Of a stretch of DNA of 64,000 nucleotides, positions 54,297 to 64,000 are shown piece after piece (within the stretch, counting starts at the first letter, position 1; each line of letters opens with the position of its first letter). The position numbers and the translations under genes were made by a program. Source of the DNA: Ventosimonas gracilis (GTDB taxonomy: Bacteria; Pseudomonadota; Gammaproteobacteria; Pseudomonadales; Pseudomonadaceae); assembly GCF_001580025.1 (NCBI RefSeq), contig NZ_LSZO01000166.1, positions 36,111 to 100,110 of the forward strand, written 5' to 3'. The notes below the pieces were generated by a model, which saw nothing but the letters and a program-made list of their open reading frames with translations, was not told the origin of the DNA and searched no databases.

Positions 54297-54364
54297 TTCA
54301 GTGCGGTTATGGATAGCGCGGACGGCGCAGCCGTCCTTACAGCGTAACGGTTCAGTGCGGTTAT
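54297..54364. repeat. 14-bp direct repeat around the left hairpin of the deletion derivative
   Basis: TTCAGTGCGGTTAT occurs at 54297-54310 and again at 54351-54364, enclosing a 40-bp block with the hairpin GGACGGC-GCA-GCCGTCC. The full-length element lacks this repeat, so here the hairpin block may have been inserted or duplicated separately. Confidence 0.6.
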
Positions 54365-54585
54365 ACTGTCAGGCATGCAACATCTGCAAGCCTGCAAATA
54401 CGAACTGATGCCGACATGGTCGGCGCGATCAATATATTAAGGGCAGGACATGCCCGGTTAGCCTGTGAAGTGAATCCTGATGTAGGGATCAGCAGCAGGA
54501 ACCCACCGAGGTGATTCAGCCGGGCAAATGCCTTGCTGGACGCGGTAGGAATCCCCTTTTGCTTTAGCAAGGGGAGGATGTCAAA
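54310..54585 (+). mobile_element. Internally deleted, non-autonomous derivative of the tnpB element
   Basis: About 276 bp. It keeps the left hairpin block (54320-54336), the bases TATACTGTCAGGCATGCAAC and the first 13 codons of tnpB (54375 onward), then jumps to the last part of tnpB (corresponding to 4144 onward) and the whole right end with its hairpin (54553-54574). The junction lies in a short shared word TGCCGA. About 1.04 kb, including all RuvC residues but the last Asp region, is missing and the frame is broken, so no protein is made. Both ends and the putative omega-RNA region remain. It sits against the 3' end of greB. Confidence 0.85.
54375..54440 (+). pseudogene. tnpB N-terminal remnant
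   Basis: ATG 54375 begins MQHLQACKYELMP, clearly the same as MQRLQAYQYELIP of the intact gene; after the deletion junction the frame changes and stops within nine codons. Confidence 0.8.
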
Positions 54586-55078
54586 AATACTCAATCGCCG
54601 TTAAGTAAAACTGCTTTTCGCCCTCTGGCGTTTGTACACGGATTTCAGCATCCAACGATTTGCCCAGTAAGGCGCGGGCAAGCGGCGAGTCGATGCTGAT
54701 ATGGCCTTGGCGCAAATCCAGTTCATCGGGGCCTAGGATACGAAAGCGCGACCGTTCACCGCCTTCGTCTTCCAACTCAATCCAAGCGCCAAAGTAGACT
54801 TTGCCGGTATCGGCTGGCGTTTGGCTGACGATTTGCAGTTGCTCTAAACGTTTGCGTAAAAAGCGCACGCGGCGGTCGATTTCACGCAGGCGCTTTTTGC
54901 CGTAGGTGTATTCGGCGTTTTCTGAGCGGTCGCCTAGCGCTGCGGCTTCACTCACCGCTTGCACCACTTGCGGGCGCTCGATTTGCCAGAGTTGCTGCAA
55001 TTCTGCCGATAAGCGGGCATGCCCTTCTGGGGTAATCAGCGTGGTACTGGCACGCTGCGGCGGACGATAACGGCTCAT
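54581..55078 (-). CDS. greB: Transcription elongation factor GreB
   Basis: 165 residues. The N-terminal coiled coil (about 12-80: [40 protein letters not shown] in pieces) carries the acidic tip, and the C-terminal FKBP-like domain follows. [20 protein letters not shown] identifies GreB rather than GreA. It stimulates RNA cleavage in backtracked polymerase. Its last codons and stop TGA are read into the right end of the tnpB derivative, so the native 3' end was replaced; the domain itself looks complete. It overlaps the permease by 4 bp. Confidence 0.92.
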   Translation of the reverse strand: MSRYRPPQRASTTLITPEGHARLSAELQQLWQIERPQVVQAVSEAAALGDRSENAEYTYGKKRLREIDRRVRFLRKRLEQLQIVSQTPADTGKVYFGAWIELEDEGGERSRFRILGPDELDLRQGHISIDSPLARALLGKSLDAEIRVQTPEGEKQFYLTAIEYF

Positions 55079-57582
55079 AGTTCACGCAGCAGGGTTAGCG
55101 GGCTGGCGGATAAAGCGCGGCGTGTTCCCAATAATCCGGCCATGCTGACCAAAATCGCCCCCAAAAGCGGTAGCAGCAACAGCCAAGGATGCGCCTGCCA
55201 AGGCAAATCAAAGGCATAACGGTAGAGCAAAAAGCTGACCAGTTCGCAGCCCAGCGCGGCGAGCAGGCCGCTGCTTAGGCCAAGCAGGGCAAATTCACGC
55301 AGCCTTGCTTGATTCAGCAGTTCGCGCTTTGCGCCTAACACCCGCAGCAATGCAGCTTGACGGATGCGTTCATCGAGCGTTGCGTTAAGTCCTGCCAGCA
55401 ATACGGCAATACCGGCGGCGAGCACAAATAGCAGCACGTATTCCACCGCCAAACTAACCTGTGCGAGGATTTGCCGCAGTTGCGCCAGCAGTGCATCCAC
55501 TTGAACCAAGGTTACGGTGGGAAATTGCCGCGCCAGTTCGACCAAGGTTTTGTCCTGCTGTGCGGGCAGATAAAAACTGGTCATATAAGTGACCGGCAGG
55601 CCGGACAGGCTATCCGGCTCAAATATCAGATAAAAATTGGGCTGAAAATTATCCCACTGTACTTTTCGTAAACTCGAAAGCACCGCTTCGCGCTCGTCGC
55701 CGCCGATATTTACACGCAGCCGGTCGCCCAGATTAAGGTGCAGGCTTTCGGCGAGTGTGCTTTCTACCGAAACACGCGGCAATTCGCCGCTGGGCGCATC
55801 ATTCCACCAACTACCCGCGACCAATGGATTGCTTTCGGGCAGCTCGCTTGACCAGGTCAATGCCAAATCACGGCGAATGGCACGGCGGCCTTGGCTGTCT
55901 GGCTTGTCTTGCTCAAGCAATTCGGCGATCGCTTGGCCGTTAATGGCAACCAGTCGCCCCGGTACTACTGGATAAAGCGGCGCGGCACGCGGCGATAGTT
56001 CGGCAAGCCTATGGGCAAAAGCATCCCGTTGTTCGGGGACGATATTGAGCGCAAACAGATTGGGTGCGTTATCCGGCAACTGCGCCTGCCAGGTATCGAG
56101 CAACTCGCTGCGTAGCAGCACAATCAGCGCCATTGCCAGCAAAATCAGCCCAAAGGCGAGCGACTGTCCGGCGGCAGACAGTGGATGGCGCAGCAATTGC
56201 CCCAAACCCAGTCGCCAAGGCAATGCGGCGGTGGCAAGCAGGTGGCGCAGTCCGCGTAAGCTCGAAAGCAGCAAAGCGCCTAATAGCAGCGCGGCCAGCA
56301 GTCCACCGGCCAACAGCGACAGGGTCAATTTTAAGTCCAAACTCATCCGCCACATAATCAATGCAAGCGCCAGCAGCGCGGATCCATAGACCAGCCAAGC
56401 GGCGGGCGGCAGCGGCAGCAAATCACGCCGCAGTACGCGCAGTGGCGGCACACGGCCAAGCCCCAGCAAGGGCGATAAGGCAAAACCGGCCAGTGCAATC
56501 AAACCGCTCATCATTCCAGCGAGCGCAGGCCACAGGCCAGCAGCGGGTAAATCGGCGGGCAGTAATCCTTTAAGCAAGGCAAATAAGCCAAGCTGCCCCA
56601 GCCAACCGACTACAGCGCCTATTAGCGCGGCGGTTACTCCCAATAATCCAAGTTGCAGGGCGAACAGGGCGAGCGTTTCCCGCCTTGATAATCCCAGGCA
56701 GCGCAGCAAGGCACTGGTATCTAAGCGGCGGCTGGCAAAGCGGGCGGCAGAGAGCGCCACAGCAACGCCCGCGAGCAGCACGGCGGCAAGGCTGGCCAAA
56801 TTTAAATAGCGTTCAGCGCGTTGCAATGCACCGCCAATCTGCTGGTTGCCGCCGCGTGCATCCTGTATCCGCTGGCTGGGCAGCAGCTCGCTTGCTACCT
56901 GCTCCTGCCATTGTTTGAGTGCTTCGGGCGAGCCGCGCCAGAGTGCCTTCCAACGCACTCGACTGCCGGGCTGGACGATTTCGGTCGCGGCCAAATCCTC
57001 AATATGCATCAGGATGCGCGGGTTAAAGCTGTAAAAATCTCCGGCGCTGTCCGGTTCATAGGTCAACACTCGGGTGAGTTTTAGCGCTTTGCTGCCGACT
57101 TCGATGGAGTCGCCAGGTGTAAGTCCCAGCGCAACAAATAGTCGCGCCTCGGCCCAAGCCTCGCCTGCTGCCGGTTGCCCGCCACTTTGTGAAGGCTGAT
57201 AAAGCGCGGCGCTGCTTTTAACCTCCCCGCGCAGTGGATAGCCGTTGCCGACCGCTTTGACACTGGCAAGCTGGATGCCGTTATCGCTCGCAATCACGCT
57301 GGAGAACTCGACCATCGGTACATGCTCAAGCCCCAATCGCAGTCCCCTTTCGATTTGTTCGGGATTAGGCGCCGTAGTGCCACTCAGCACAATATCCGCA
57401 CCCAAAAATTCAGTCGCACGCAGCAACATGGCGGCATTTAAGCGGGCGCTGAAATAACCAATAGCGGTGCTCGCGGCAACGGCAATCAGCAAGGCAAAAA
57501 ACAACACGCGCAATTCGCCAGAACGCGCATCGCGTTGCAGCGAACACAGCGCCAGCATCAGCAGGCGGGGAAATGGCATCAT
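55075..57582 (-). CDS. ybbP: ABC transporter permease, FtsX/YbbP type
   Basis: 835 residues with about ten membrane helices and two FtsX domains (near 260-390 and 715-830), plus large periplasmic MacB-like parts. [29 protein letters not shown] in part is the FtsX coupling region. It pairs with the ATPase at 57583; YbbAP is of the LolCDE-like mechanotransmission class with unproven substrate. It abuts the ATPase stop. Confidence 0.9.
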   Translation of the reverse strand: MMPFPRLLMLALCSLQRDARSGELRVLFFALLIAVAASTAIGYFSARLNAAMLLRATEFLGADIVLSGTTAPNPEQIERGLRLGLEHVPMVEFSSVIASDNGIQLASVKAVGNGYPLRGEVKSSAALYQPSQSGGQPAAGEAWAEARLFVALGLTPGDSIEVGSKALKLTRVLTYEPDSAGDFYSFNPRILMHIEDLAATEIVQPGSRVRWKALWRGSPEALKQWQEQVASELLPSQRIQDARGGNQQIGGALQRAERYLNLASLAAVLLAGVAVALSAARFASRRLDTSALLRCLGLSRRETLALFALQLGLLGVTAALIGAVVGWLGQLGLFALLKGLLPADLPAAGLWPALAGMMSGLIALAGFALSPLLGLGRVPPLRVLRRDLLPLPPAAWLVYGSALLALALIMWRMSLDLKLTLSLLAGGLLAALLLGALLLSSLRGLRHLLATAALPWRLGLGQLLRHPLSAAGQSLAFGLILLAMALIVLLRSELLDTWQAQLPDNAPNLFALNIVPEQRDAFAHRLAELSPRAAPLYPVVPGRLVAINGQAIAELLEQDKPDSQGRRAIRRDLALTWSSELPESNPLVAGSWWNDAPSGELPRVSVESTLAESLHLNLGDRLRVNIGGDEREAVLSSLRKVQWDNFQPNFYLIFEPDSLSGLPVTYMTSFYLPAQQDKTLVELARQFPTVTLVQVDALLAQLRQILAQVSLAVEYVLLFVLAAGIAVLLAGLNATLDERIRQAALLRVLGAKRELLNQARLREFALLGLSSGLLAALGCELVSFLLYRYAFDLPWQAHPWLLLLPLLGAILVSMAGLLGTRRALSASPLTLLREL

Positions 57583-58260
57583 TTAAGCGGCCTCAGTCTG
57601 CAAACGCCCCGCTTCTAGGCGAATGCGCCGCTTACAGCGCTGCGCCAGGCGTTCATCGTGGGTGACTAAAACCAGCGTGGTGCCGCGTTCTTGATTGAGC
57701 TCAAAGAGTAAATCACTGATATGGCTGCCTGTTTGGCTATCCAGATTGCCGGTCGGCTCATCGGCAAACAACACTTTGGGGCGGGCGGCAAACGCCCGTG
57801 CCAGTGCTACGCGCTGCTGCTCGCCGCCGGAAAGCTGGCGCGGTTGATGGAAAAGCCGCTCGCCCAGCCCTACTCGCTTAAGCAATTGCTGCGCTTCATC
57901 GCGCGCATGGCGGTTGCCTTTAAGCTCCAGCGCCAAAGCGACGTTTTCCAGCGCGGTCAAGTTATCCAGCAACTGAAACGACTGAAACACAAAGCCGATA
58001 TGTTCAGCGCGTAGCCGCGCCCTTTGGTCTTCATCAAGGCGAGTTAAATCCTGCCCGGCCAACATCACTTGACCGCTGCTGGGCAGATCAAGACCGGCCA
58101 AAAGCCCCAATAAGGTGGATTTGCCCGAACCTGAGGTGCCGACAATGGCGAGGCTGTCGCCCGCTCTGAGGTCAAGGGATAACTCGTGAAGAATGCAAAG
58201 CGCTTCGCCTTCCTTGGCGGGGACGGATTTGCTAAGGTTTTGCGCAGTCAAAATGCTCAT
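57583..58260 (-). CDS. ybbA: ABC transporter ATP-binding protein, YbbA/LolD type
   Basis: 225 residues. Walker [12 protein letters not shown], signature [15 protein letters not shown], Walker [17 protein letters not shown], and the His switch in [11 protein letters not shown] are intact; the LDSQTG word is of the MacB/LolD group. It forms the complex with the permease downstream and is divergent from tesA, as in E. coli ybbA-tesA, with 18 bp between starts. Confidence 0.93.
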   Translation of the reverse strand: MSILTAQNLSKSVPAKEGEALCILHELSLDLRAGDSLAIVGTSGSGKSTLLGLLAGLDLPSSGQVMLAGQDLTRLDEDQRARLRAEHIGFVFQSFQLLDNLTALENVALALELKGNRHARDEAQQLLKRVGLGERLFHQPRQLSGGEQQRVALARAFAARPKVLFADEPTGNLDSQTGSHISDLLFELNQERGTTLVLVTHDERLAQRCKRRIRLEAGRLQTEAA

Positions 58261-58278
58261 TTAAGCTTGGAACATCCC

Positions 58279-58887
58279 ATGATGAATCGATTATTAAAGC
58301 TCGCCGCACTGCTCGCACTGCTGTGCACGCAAACGGCGCTCGCAGGTGGCCTGTTAGTGGTCGGCGATAGTATCAGTGCGGGCTTTGGACTGGATAGTTC
58401 AGCAGGCTGGGTCAGTTTGCTGGAACAACGCCTTAAGCAAGAAGGCTTGGCAAGGCCGGTCATTAACGCCTCCATCAGCGGCGACACCAGCACGGGCGGG
58501 CTATCGCGCCTGCCTGCCCTGCTTAAAACCCATCAACCTGCCGTGGTGATTATTGAGCTCGGTGGCAATGACGGGCTGCGCGGCCAGTCACCGGCACAAT
58601 TGCAACAAAATCTTGCGCGTATGGTGAAACTCGCTAAAAACAGTGGCGCCGCCGTGCTGCTGCTCGGCATGCGCCTACCGCCCAACTACGGCAAGCGCTA
58701 TACGCGGTCCTTTGAGGGCGTTTATGCCGATGTTGCCGAACAGCAGCAAATCGCCTTTGTGCCGTTTTTTCTCGAAGGCGTAGGCGGCGTAGAGGGTATG
58801 ATGCAGGCCGATGGCATTCACCCTACGGCGAGTGCGCAGCCGCGTTTGCTGGAAAATCTGTGGCCTTTGCTGCGCCCGATGCTCTAA
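58279..58887 (+). CDS. tesA: Multifunctional acyl-CoA thioesterase I / lysophospholipase / arylesterase
   Basis: 202 residues. A signal peptide (about 1-22, TQTALA) precedes an SGNH hydrolase domain: Ser31 in VVGDSISAGFG, Gly in INASISGDTS, Asn in IELGGNDGLRG, and Asp-His in DGIHPTASA, so block I-V residues are all there. It acts in the periplasm on acyl esters. Starts at 58279 and 58282 are equally possible. Confidence 0.93.
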   Translation: MMNRLLKLAALLALLCTQTALAGGLLVVGDSISAGFGLDSSAGWVSLLEQRLKQEGLARPVINASISGDTSTGGLSRLPALLKTHQPAVVIIELGGNDGLRGQSPAQLQQNLARMVKLAKNSGAAVLLLGMRLPPNYGKRYTRSFEGVYADVAEQQQIAFVPFFLEGVGGVEGMMQADGIHPTASAQPRLLENLWPLLRPML

Positions 58888-58924
58888 TCTCGCCCTTTGT
58901 ATCAAAAGTGGAACGTTTAGCACC

Positions 58925-59878
58925 ATGTGGTCTCGTATTGCCTTAAGCCTTATCGCCCTGCTGTCTGCCCGTGCGGCCTTTGCCTTGGTCTTTCCATTGC
59001 CGCCAGCAGGCGACTCTCTGGTAGGCGAGGTGCAAACCTTAACCGTCCGCTACGAAGATACCTTCGCCAGCATCGCCGACCAGTTTGATTTGGGCTTTCT
59101 GGAACTGGTCGCCGCCAACCCCGAAGTGGATCCTTGGCTACCCGGCGAAGGTACCCAAATTCTGTTGCCGACGCGCTACATCCTGCCGTCCGGCTCGCGT
59201 GAAGGTGTGGTGATCAATCTTGCCGAATACCGCCTGTATTACTTTCCCAAGGGTAAAAACGTCGTTTACACCTACCCGCTTGGCATTGGCCGCGAGGGTT
59301 GGAACTCGCCCTTGGGGGAAACCCGTATCACACAAAAAACGCCCAATCCCTCTTGGTATCCGCCGGAATCCATCCGCCGTGAACACGCAGAAGATGGCGA
59401 CCCACTGCCACGCATCGTGCCGCCCGGGCCTGACAATCCGCTTGGGCCTTACAAGATGACGCTGGCACTGCCGGGCTATTTAATCCACGGCTCCAACAAG
59501 TTTTTTGGCATCGGCATGCGCGTCAGCCACGGCTGCTTTCGCATGCTTAACCCGAATGTGCTGGAACTGGCCAGCATGGTTAAAGTCGGCACGCCGGTAC
59601 GCATCATCGACATGCCGTACAAAATCGGCAAAAGCGGCGGGCAGTTTTACCTGGAAGCACACGCACCTTTGGTCGATGACGAACAGCAACGCCAAAGCGC
59701 CGAACAACAGCAAACCTTGCTGCTTAATACCCTGCTGCAACAAGACGCTCTGGTGCATAACGGGCAAGTACGACTGGACTGGCAAATCGTACAAAAAATC
59801 CTCGCCGATGCCGCTGGCGTGCCGGTATGGATTGCCGGAACCGATAACACCTTAGACACGCCGAGCGCTCCGTTTTAA
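58925..59878 (+). CDS. L,D-transpeptidase (ErfK/YbiS/YcfS/YnhG type)
   Basis: 317 residues from ATG 58925. Signal peptide (about 1-20), then a LysM-like segment (EDTFASIADQFDLGFLELV) and a YkuD catalytic domain with His in LIHGSNKFFGIG and Cys in SHGCFRML. It attaches Braun-type lipoprotein to, or cross-links, peptidoglycan. The convergent neighbour is oprI, the probable substrate. A bidirectional terminator separates the two. Confidence 0.92.
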   Translation: MWSRIALSLIALLSARAAFALVFPLPPAGDSLVGEVQTLTVRYEDTFASIADQFDLGFLELVAANPEVDPWLPGEGTQILLPTRYILPSGSREGVVINLAEYRLYYFPKGKNVVYTYPLGIGREGWNSPLGETRITQKTPNPSWYPPESIRREHAEDGDPLPRIVPPGPDNPLGPYKMTLALPGYLIHGSNKFFGIGMRVSHGCFRMLNPNVLELASMVKVGTPVRIIDMPYKIGKSGGQFYLEAHAPLVDDEQQRQSAEQQQTLLLNTLLQQDALVHNGQVRLDWQIVQKILADAAGVPVWIAGTDNTLDTPSAPF

Positions 59879-59885
59879 GCGCACA

Positions 59886-59921
59886 TAAAAAACCGACCAT
59901 AAAATTTATGGTCGGTTTTTT
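59886..59921. terminator. Bidirectional Rho-independent terminator between the L,D-transpeptidase gene and oprI
   Basis: A near-perfect hairpin of ACCGACCATAAA and TTTATGGTCGGT, flanked by an A-tract and six T, so it works for both convergent genes. Confidence 0.9.
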
Positions 59922-59976
59922 GCATTTTCTGCATTAGCCCGTCATAAGCAAAAGCCATGACGGCATAGCGACAACC

Positions 59977-60246
59977 TTACTTACGGCTGGAGCGTTCCAA
60001 CATGCGGGCGGCGCGTTCGTTGGCAGCATCGGCGCTTTCTTGTGCACGCTGAGCGGCGGCCAGTGCTTGTTCAGCACGGCGGTAGGCTTCATCAGCGCGA
60101 GCTTGTGCACTTTGTGCGCTGCTTTGTGCCGATTGAACGCGGCCGTCTTGCGCACTGATTTTGCTTTCAAGTTCTTTGGTATTAGTGCATGCACTGACTA
60201 AAACAACAGCGGCCGCCAACGCGGAAAATTTCAGGATATTGCTCAT
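59977..60246 (-). CDS. oprI: Major outer-membrane lipoprotein (OprI/Lpp family)
   Basis: 89 residues from ATG 60246 with AAGGGG 7 bases upstream. Lipobox LVSAC (Cys at about residue 20) is followed by an alanine-rich heptad coiled coil ([21 protein letters not shown]) and the C-terminal ERSSRK, whose last lysine would be joined to peptidoglycan. It tethers the outer membrane to the wall. The strong SD suggests high expression. Confidence 0.93.
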   Translation of the reverse strand: MSNILKFSALAAAVVLVSACTNTKELESKISAQDGRVQSAQSSAQSAQARADEAYRRAEQALAAAQRAQESADAANERAARMLERSSRK

Positions 60247-60362
60247 TGTGTTCCCCTTATTTATAGAAAATTCATTCTGCCATCTCAATCCTGAGGAATT
60301 GGCTGGCGCAGCATGATACCGATTACCCTGTGCGATTAACAGACTTCCAGCGTTTTTTACCG

Positions 60363-63300
60363 CTAACCCGCTTGCGCCAGCGCCTCATCAATATCTACCG
60401 CAACCAGTCTTGAACAGCCCGGTTCGTGCATGGTCACGCCTAGCAAGTGGCTCGCCATCTGCATGGCGATTTTGTTGTGGGTGATATAGATAAACTGCAC
60501 CTTGGCCGACATTTCCTTAACCAAACGCGCATAACGCTCGACATTGGCATCATCCAGCGGGGCATCCACCTCATCGAGCAAGCAGAACGGTGCCGGATTG
60601 AGGTTAAAGATGGCAAACACTAAAGCCAGCGCCGTCAGTGCTTTTTCACCGCCGGAGAGCAGCGCCAAGTGGCTGTTTTTTTTGCCTGGCGGGCGCGCCA
60701 TCAACGTGACGCCGGTTTCCAGCAGGTCATCACCGGTGAGTTGCAAAAACGCACTGCCGCCGCCAAAAATTTTTGGAAACAAATTTTGCAGCCCTTGATT
60801 GACCCGCTCAAAGGTTTCGACAAAGCGGCTTTTAGTCTCGCGGTCAATTTTACGGATAACGCTTGATAAGGTTTCAAGCGCGGCGAGCAAGTCATCGTTT
60901 TGCGCATCCAGATAGGTTTTACGCTCGCTTTGCTGCTGATATTCCTCCATCGCCGCCAAGTTCACCGCGCCCAAGCGCTGAATTTGTGCGGCGAGCGCCC
61001 TTTGTTTGGCTCCGCATTTGGCCTCATCCATATCCGCCGAAAGCCCGGCCAATACCGCATCCAGACTAAAGCCATCCTGCTGCAACTGTTCTTGCTGCAC
61101 CTTCGCGCGCTCTTCTAAGCTCTTGGCCGAAAGCCGCTGCTGCTCCAACTCAGTGCGCAATTGCTGGCTTTTTTGCTCGCTTTGGCTGCGCGCCGTTTCC
61201 GCCTCGCGAAGTGCCTGTTCGGTCTGCTGCTGGGCTTGCCGCGCCTGCTGCAACTCATCCTCAATGGCAAGCCGCTGCGCCAATAATCTTTCAAGTTGCT
61301 CACGCTGGATTTGCAACGGTTCGTCACCTTGTTGCAAATCCAGCGACAGTTGCTCACGGCGTTCGCTGAGCTGATTAACCTGCTGCGCCAACCGCGCCAG
61401 CGCCGCTTCAGTTGCACTGTGACGTTCGCGCAAGCTGCCCTGCTGCAAGGCCAGCCGATGCAATTGCTCCTGCTGCTCGCGGGTACTACGGCGCAGCGCT
61501 TGCACCTGCGCTTGGCAAGCCTCGCGCTCGTGCTGTAACGCCTGGCTCTGCCCGCCGCTGGCTTCGCGCTGCTGTAAGGCCAGCGCCAGCTCCAGCCGCG
61601 CTTGCCCCAGTTGTTCGCTTTCCACCTGAAGCTGCTCGGCGAGCTCGCTCGCCTGTAAAGCAAGTTGCGCGCGTTGCTTTTCCATTTGCGCAGCCCGCGC
61701 AATGGCCGCCGAATGTTGCGCGGTGAGCTGCGCGTGCCTGGCCGATTGTTCAAAAGCCGCACGGCGCATTTGCTCGCACAGGCGCTCTTGTGCTTGCAAC
61801 GCGTCTTCCAGTTGCTGCAAAAGCGCCGCGGCTTCAGCAAGGCGCTCTTCGTGTTGCTCGCAGTCTTGGCTGAGTTGTTCGATTTCCTCGCGCCGTACCA
61901 GCAGGCCAGCGGCTTCAGCCTCGCCACGGCACAGGCGCAAAAAGTTGCGCCCGACCCAGCAGCCATCACGGCTAACCAGCGTTTGCCCGCCTTGCAGGGA
62001 AAGCCGCCCGGCGAGCGCTTCGGCCAAGGTTTCTACCGTGCATATAGCCGCCAGCTCCGCCACAAATTCGCGCCCTTCGCGGATTTTATCGAGCAAGCGG
62101 CCCGGGTGCTCTTCGTGCGGATCACCAGGAGCGCCGCGCAGATGCAAGCTACCTGCGTTAAAGCTATCCAGCGAGCAATCGGCAAAATCCTTATCCAGCA
62201 AAGTGGCCTGCATATCCGCGCCCAGCACGCAGGCAACCGCCGCCTCCCAGCCCGGCTCCACGCGCAGCCGCTCGGCGAGTTTCGGCCGCTCGCTTAAGTG
62301 TTGCTGATGCAACCAGTCGGCAACGGAAGGTGGCGGATTTAGCGCCGCCTTTTGCAGCGCATCAAGCGCCGCAAGCTGCCCACGTAGCGGCTGCAAATCC
62401 GCTTGCATCTGCGCCACCGCCTGCTGCTGCGCCCGCCACTGTTCGCGCAAATCGGCAAGCTCGGTGCTCGCCTGCAATAGCCTTTCCTGCTGGGTTTCAC
62501 TTTCCAGCTCGCTTTCGGCAAGCTGCTCATCCAGCAAGGCGGTATCAAGGCTATCGATAAGCTGCGCCGACTGCTCGCGCACGCGCCGCTGCTGCGCGGC
62601 CAATCGCGCCACGGATGGCTCAAGTTGGGCAATCTGCGCCTGCAAAATAGAAGACCGCTGCGCCGGTTCCAGTGCCGCCTGCCGGCTTTGCTCCCAAGCC
62701 TGTTGTACGGCGAGCAGCAATGCTTCTGCCTGCTCCAATTCAGCGCTCGCTTGCGCAAAGCGGCTTTGTGCAAGCGCATGCTGATGATCCAAAACCGCGA
62801 GTTGTTCAGCCAGGCTCGCCAGTTGTGTTTTATCTTCGGCACTTTGCTGCTCGCTGTGCTGACGCACGCGCTCGGCTTCCTCCAGTTCTTTTTGTAACTG
62901 GCGCAGCCTTTGTTGGTGATGGCTGATGTTTTGCTCGATACGCGCAAGCTCGGCGCCGGTAGCATACAGCCGCGCTTGAATACGATTGCTCGCCTCGCCC
63001 TGCGAGCGTTCGTTTTCGCGCAATTCGAGCAGGCTCGCCTCGATATGCTGCTGGGCGCTGATGGTCTTCTCCAAGGATAAGCTCAGCGTCTCAATAGTCT
63101 TTGCATGCTGAAACTGCTGCGACTGCAATTGTCTAAGGCGCAAGGCGGCAAGCTGAGCGCGGGTTTCGCGCTCAGCGGCCATTAGCTCGCGGTATTTTTC
63201 CGCCGTCTGCGCTTGGCGCTGCAAACGCTCAAGGTTGCGCGCCAGTTCTTTGCGTAAATCATCAAGACGCGCCAGATTTTCTTCAGTACGGCGAATGCGG

Positions 63301-63845
63301 CTTTCACTCTCGCGGCGGCGCTCCTTATAGCGCGAGATACCGGCGGCTTCCTCAATATACGAACGCAATTCCTCTGGCCTTGCCTCGACCAAGCGGCTAA
63401 TCATGCCCTGCTCGATAATCGCGTAACTGCGCGGGCCAAGGCCGGTGCCAAGGAATAAATCGGTAATATCACGGCGGCGGCATTTCGCCCCGTTTAGCTG
63501 ATAATGGCTCTGCCCGTCACGGCTTACTTGCCGGCGGATGGCAATCTGCGCGTAACCTGCAAATGCGCCGCCCAAACTGCCGTCTTCATTATCAAAAATC
63601 AGCTCAATACTGGCCTGCCCGACCGGCTGGCGGCTGCCCGAGCCGCTAAAAATCACATCCGCCATCGACTCGCCGCGCAGCGTTTTGGCCGAACCCTCGC
63701 CCATCACCCAGCGCACCGCATCGATGATATTGGACTTGCCGCAACCGTTCGGCCCGACAATCGCCGTTAAATCACCGGGTAGATGAACCGTGGTCGGGTC
63801 TACAAAAGACTTAAAACCGGCGAGTTTGATACTTTTAAGACGCAT
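60363..63845 (-). CDS. smc: Chromosome segregation protein SMC
   Basis: 1160 residues. N-terminal Walker A is [20 protein letters not shown] in part (about 30-50); two long Gln/Glu/Ala-rich coiled coils flank a hinge at about 510-640; the C-terminal head has the signature [19 protein letters not shown] and Walker [17 protein letters not shown]. With ScpA and ScpB it organises the chromosome. It is intact, read on the minus strand; the MITE lies 10 bp upstream of its start, in the promoter region. Confidence 0.95.
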   Translation of the reverse strand: MRLKSIKLAGFKSFVDPTTVHLPGDLTAIVGPNGCGKSNIIDAVRWVMGEGSAKTLRGESMADVIFSGSGSRQPVGQASIELIFDNEDGSLGGAFAGYAQIAIRRQVSRDGQSHYQLNGAKCRRRDITDLFLGTGLGPRSYAIIEQGMISRLVEARPEELRSYIEEAAGISRYKERRRESESRIRRTEENLARLDDLRKELARNLERLQRQAQTAEKYRELMAAERETRAQLAALRLRQLQSQQFQHAKTIETLSLSLEKTISAQQHIEASLLELRENERSQGEASNRIQARLYATGAELARIEQNISHHQQRLRQLQKELEEAERVRQHSEQQSAEDKTQLASLAEQLAVLDHQHALAQSRFAQASAELEQAEALLLAVQQAWEQSRQAALEPAQRSSILQAQIAQLEPSVARLAAQQRRVREQSAQLIDSLDTALLDEQLAESELESETQQERLLQASTELADLREQWRAQQQAVAQMQADLQPLRGQLAALDALQKAALNPPPSVADWLHQQHLSERPKLAERLRVEPGWEAAVACVLGADMQATLLDKDFADCSLDSFNAGSLHLRGAPGDPHEEHPGRLLDKIREGREFVAELAAICTVETLAEALAGRLSLQGGQTLVSRDGCWVGRNFLRLCRGEAEAAGLLVRREEIEQLSQDCEQHEERLAEAAALLQQLEDALQAQERLCEQMRRAAFEQSARHAQLTAQHSAAIARAAQMEKQRAQLALQASELAEQLQVESEQLGQARLELALALQQREASGGQSQALQHEREACQAQVQALRRSTREQQEQLHRLALQQGSLRERHSATEAALARLAQQVNQLSERREQLSLDLQQGDEPLQIQREQLERLLAQRLAIEDELQQARQAQQQTEQALREAETARSQSEQKSQQLRTELEQQRLSAKSLEERAKVQQEQLQQDGFSLDAVLAGLSADMDEAKCGAKQRALAAQIQRLGAVNLAAMEEYQQQSERKTYLDAQNDDLLAALETLSSVIRKIDRETKSRFVETFERVNQGLQNLFPKIFGGGSAFLQLTGDDLLETGVTLMARPPGKKNSHLALLSGGEKALTALALVFAIFNLNPAPFCLLDEVDAPLDDANVERYARLVKEMSAKVQFIYITHNKIAMQMASHLLGVTMHEPGCSRLVAVDIDEALAQAG

Positions 63846-63852
63846 GGCTAAC

Positions 63853-64000
63853 TAGGGTCTGTTCCCGCTTCAAACGCGAGCCGCGCTGCTGCTCAAAATT
63901 TCGCCAGACCAGGCGCAGCATGCAGCCAATGTGTACAACCTTGGCAAATGCTGCAACGCCGTATGGCGAAATTTTGGGCGCAGCCCGAAGGGACGGGGCA
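63853..64000. repeat. Second copy of the palindromic MITE (truncated by the window edge)
   Basis: Starts GGGTCTGTTCCCGCTTCAAA at 63855 after a TA, and continues as the reverse complement of 40488 down to about 40343, with about 8 differences in 146 bases. It lies 10 bp from the smc start codon, so it forms part of the smc promoter or leader. The rest is outside the window. Confidence 0.88.

Noticed and set aside
54414..54585. A functional short protein from the deleted tnpB copy
   Set aside because: The frame is shifted at the junction and by a further single-base loss (GTAGGGATC versus GTAAGGGATC), so no TnpB C-terminus is made.
61665..62307. Overlapping plus-strand frames of about 200 codons
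   Set aside because: Antisense to the smc coiled coil, where Gln/Glu/Ala-rich codons leave the other frames open.
1..64000. CRISPR arrays, tRNA or rRNA genes, prophage genes
   Set aside because: I looked for regular spaced repeats, cloverleaf-type segments with GGTTCRANYCC, and phage structural or integrase genes and found none; the mobile content is limited to the tnpB elements and the small repeats.

Overview
The window is chromosomal DNA from a gammaproteobacterium, most likely a member of the Pseudomonadaceae or a close relative. The evidence is gene content and order. The run kdsD-kdsC-lptC-lptA-lptB-rpoN-hpf-ptsN-rapZ-ptsO, the pairs fagA-fumC and pilB-pilC-pilD-coaE, the set ldcA/crotonase/fimL/nudC, and oprI next to an L,D-transpeptidase and tesA are all arrangements I know from Pseudomonas. 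This was judged from memory; no search was run. Genes are tightly packed, with many 4-30 bp overlaps. I see no rRNA, tRNA or CRISPR array.

Layout. 1-1470 (minus): an amide/nitrile-hydrolase gene followed by an AmiC/UrtA-like binding-protein gene that runs off the left edge. Both lie behind a leader with two AAAGGC-loop hairpins and an intrinsic terminator, which looks like an ANTAR-type antitermination leader. 1670-2611: patatin-like hydrolase. 2824-4323: a TIR-bounded non-coding unit, then an IS200/IS605-type tnpB element. 4297-7465: tatD, pilZ, tsaD, folB, folK. 7660-14440: an amine-oxidation region with two FAD oxidoreductases, a flavodoxin-fold reductase, a cupin protein, an XRE-cupin regulator and a PucR regulator. 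14953-22839: ldcA, fabI with a phosphotransacylase, a dienoyl-CoA-isomerase-like crotonase, fimL, nudC and yhbY. 23117-28807: gltA, then rpe-gph-trpE-dnaB. 28834-34787: ispB, metR, a DUF3094 membrane peptide, a CbiM-like permease, and a nitrilase-superfamily/permease pair divergent from a LuxR regulator. 34761-39248: coaE, pilD, pilC, pilB with a sigma-54-type promoter. 39424-44321: a ccsA-like gene, a 265-bp MITE, gamma-carbonic anhydrase, a drug/metabolite transporter, a c'-type cytochrome lipoprotein and Fur-controlled fagA-fumC. 44353-51281: the rpoN/PTS-Ntr/Lpt cluster. 51405-54159: a lipoprotein, a FemAB-like protein and a TSUP permease. 54169-54585: a second TIR unit and an internally deleted tnpB element. 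54581-63845: greB, a lipoprotein-export-like ABC transporter, tesA, an L,D-transpeptidase, oprI and smc. The right edge holds a second, truncated copy of the MITE.

The most interesting signals are structural. (1) A full tnpB element and a deletion derivative of about 0.28 kb keep the same left hairpin, right-end hairpin and putative omega-RNA region. Each abuts the 3' end of a conserved gene (tatD or greB) and supplies that gene's stop codon. A base-pair-preserving change in the right-end hairpin suggests that the structure is under selection. (2) A palindromic MITE sits exactly in the TA shared by the overlapping stop codons of two convergent genes, and converts both TAA stops to TAG without changing either protein. 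(3) The amidase leader looks like a two-hexaloop ANTAR target.
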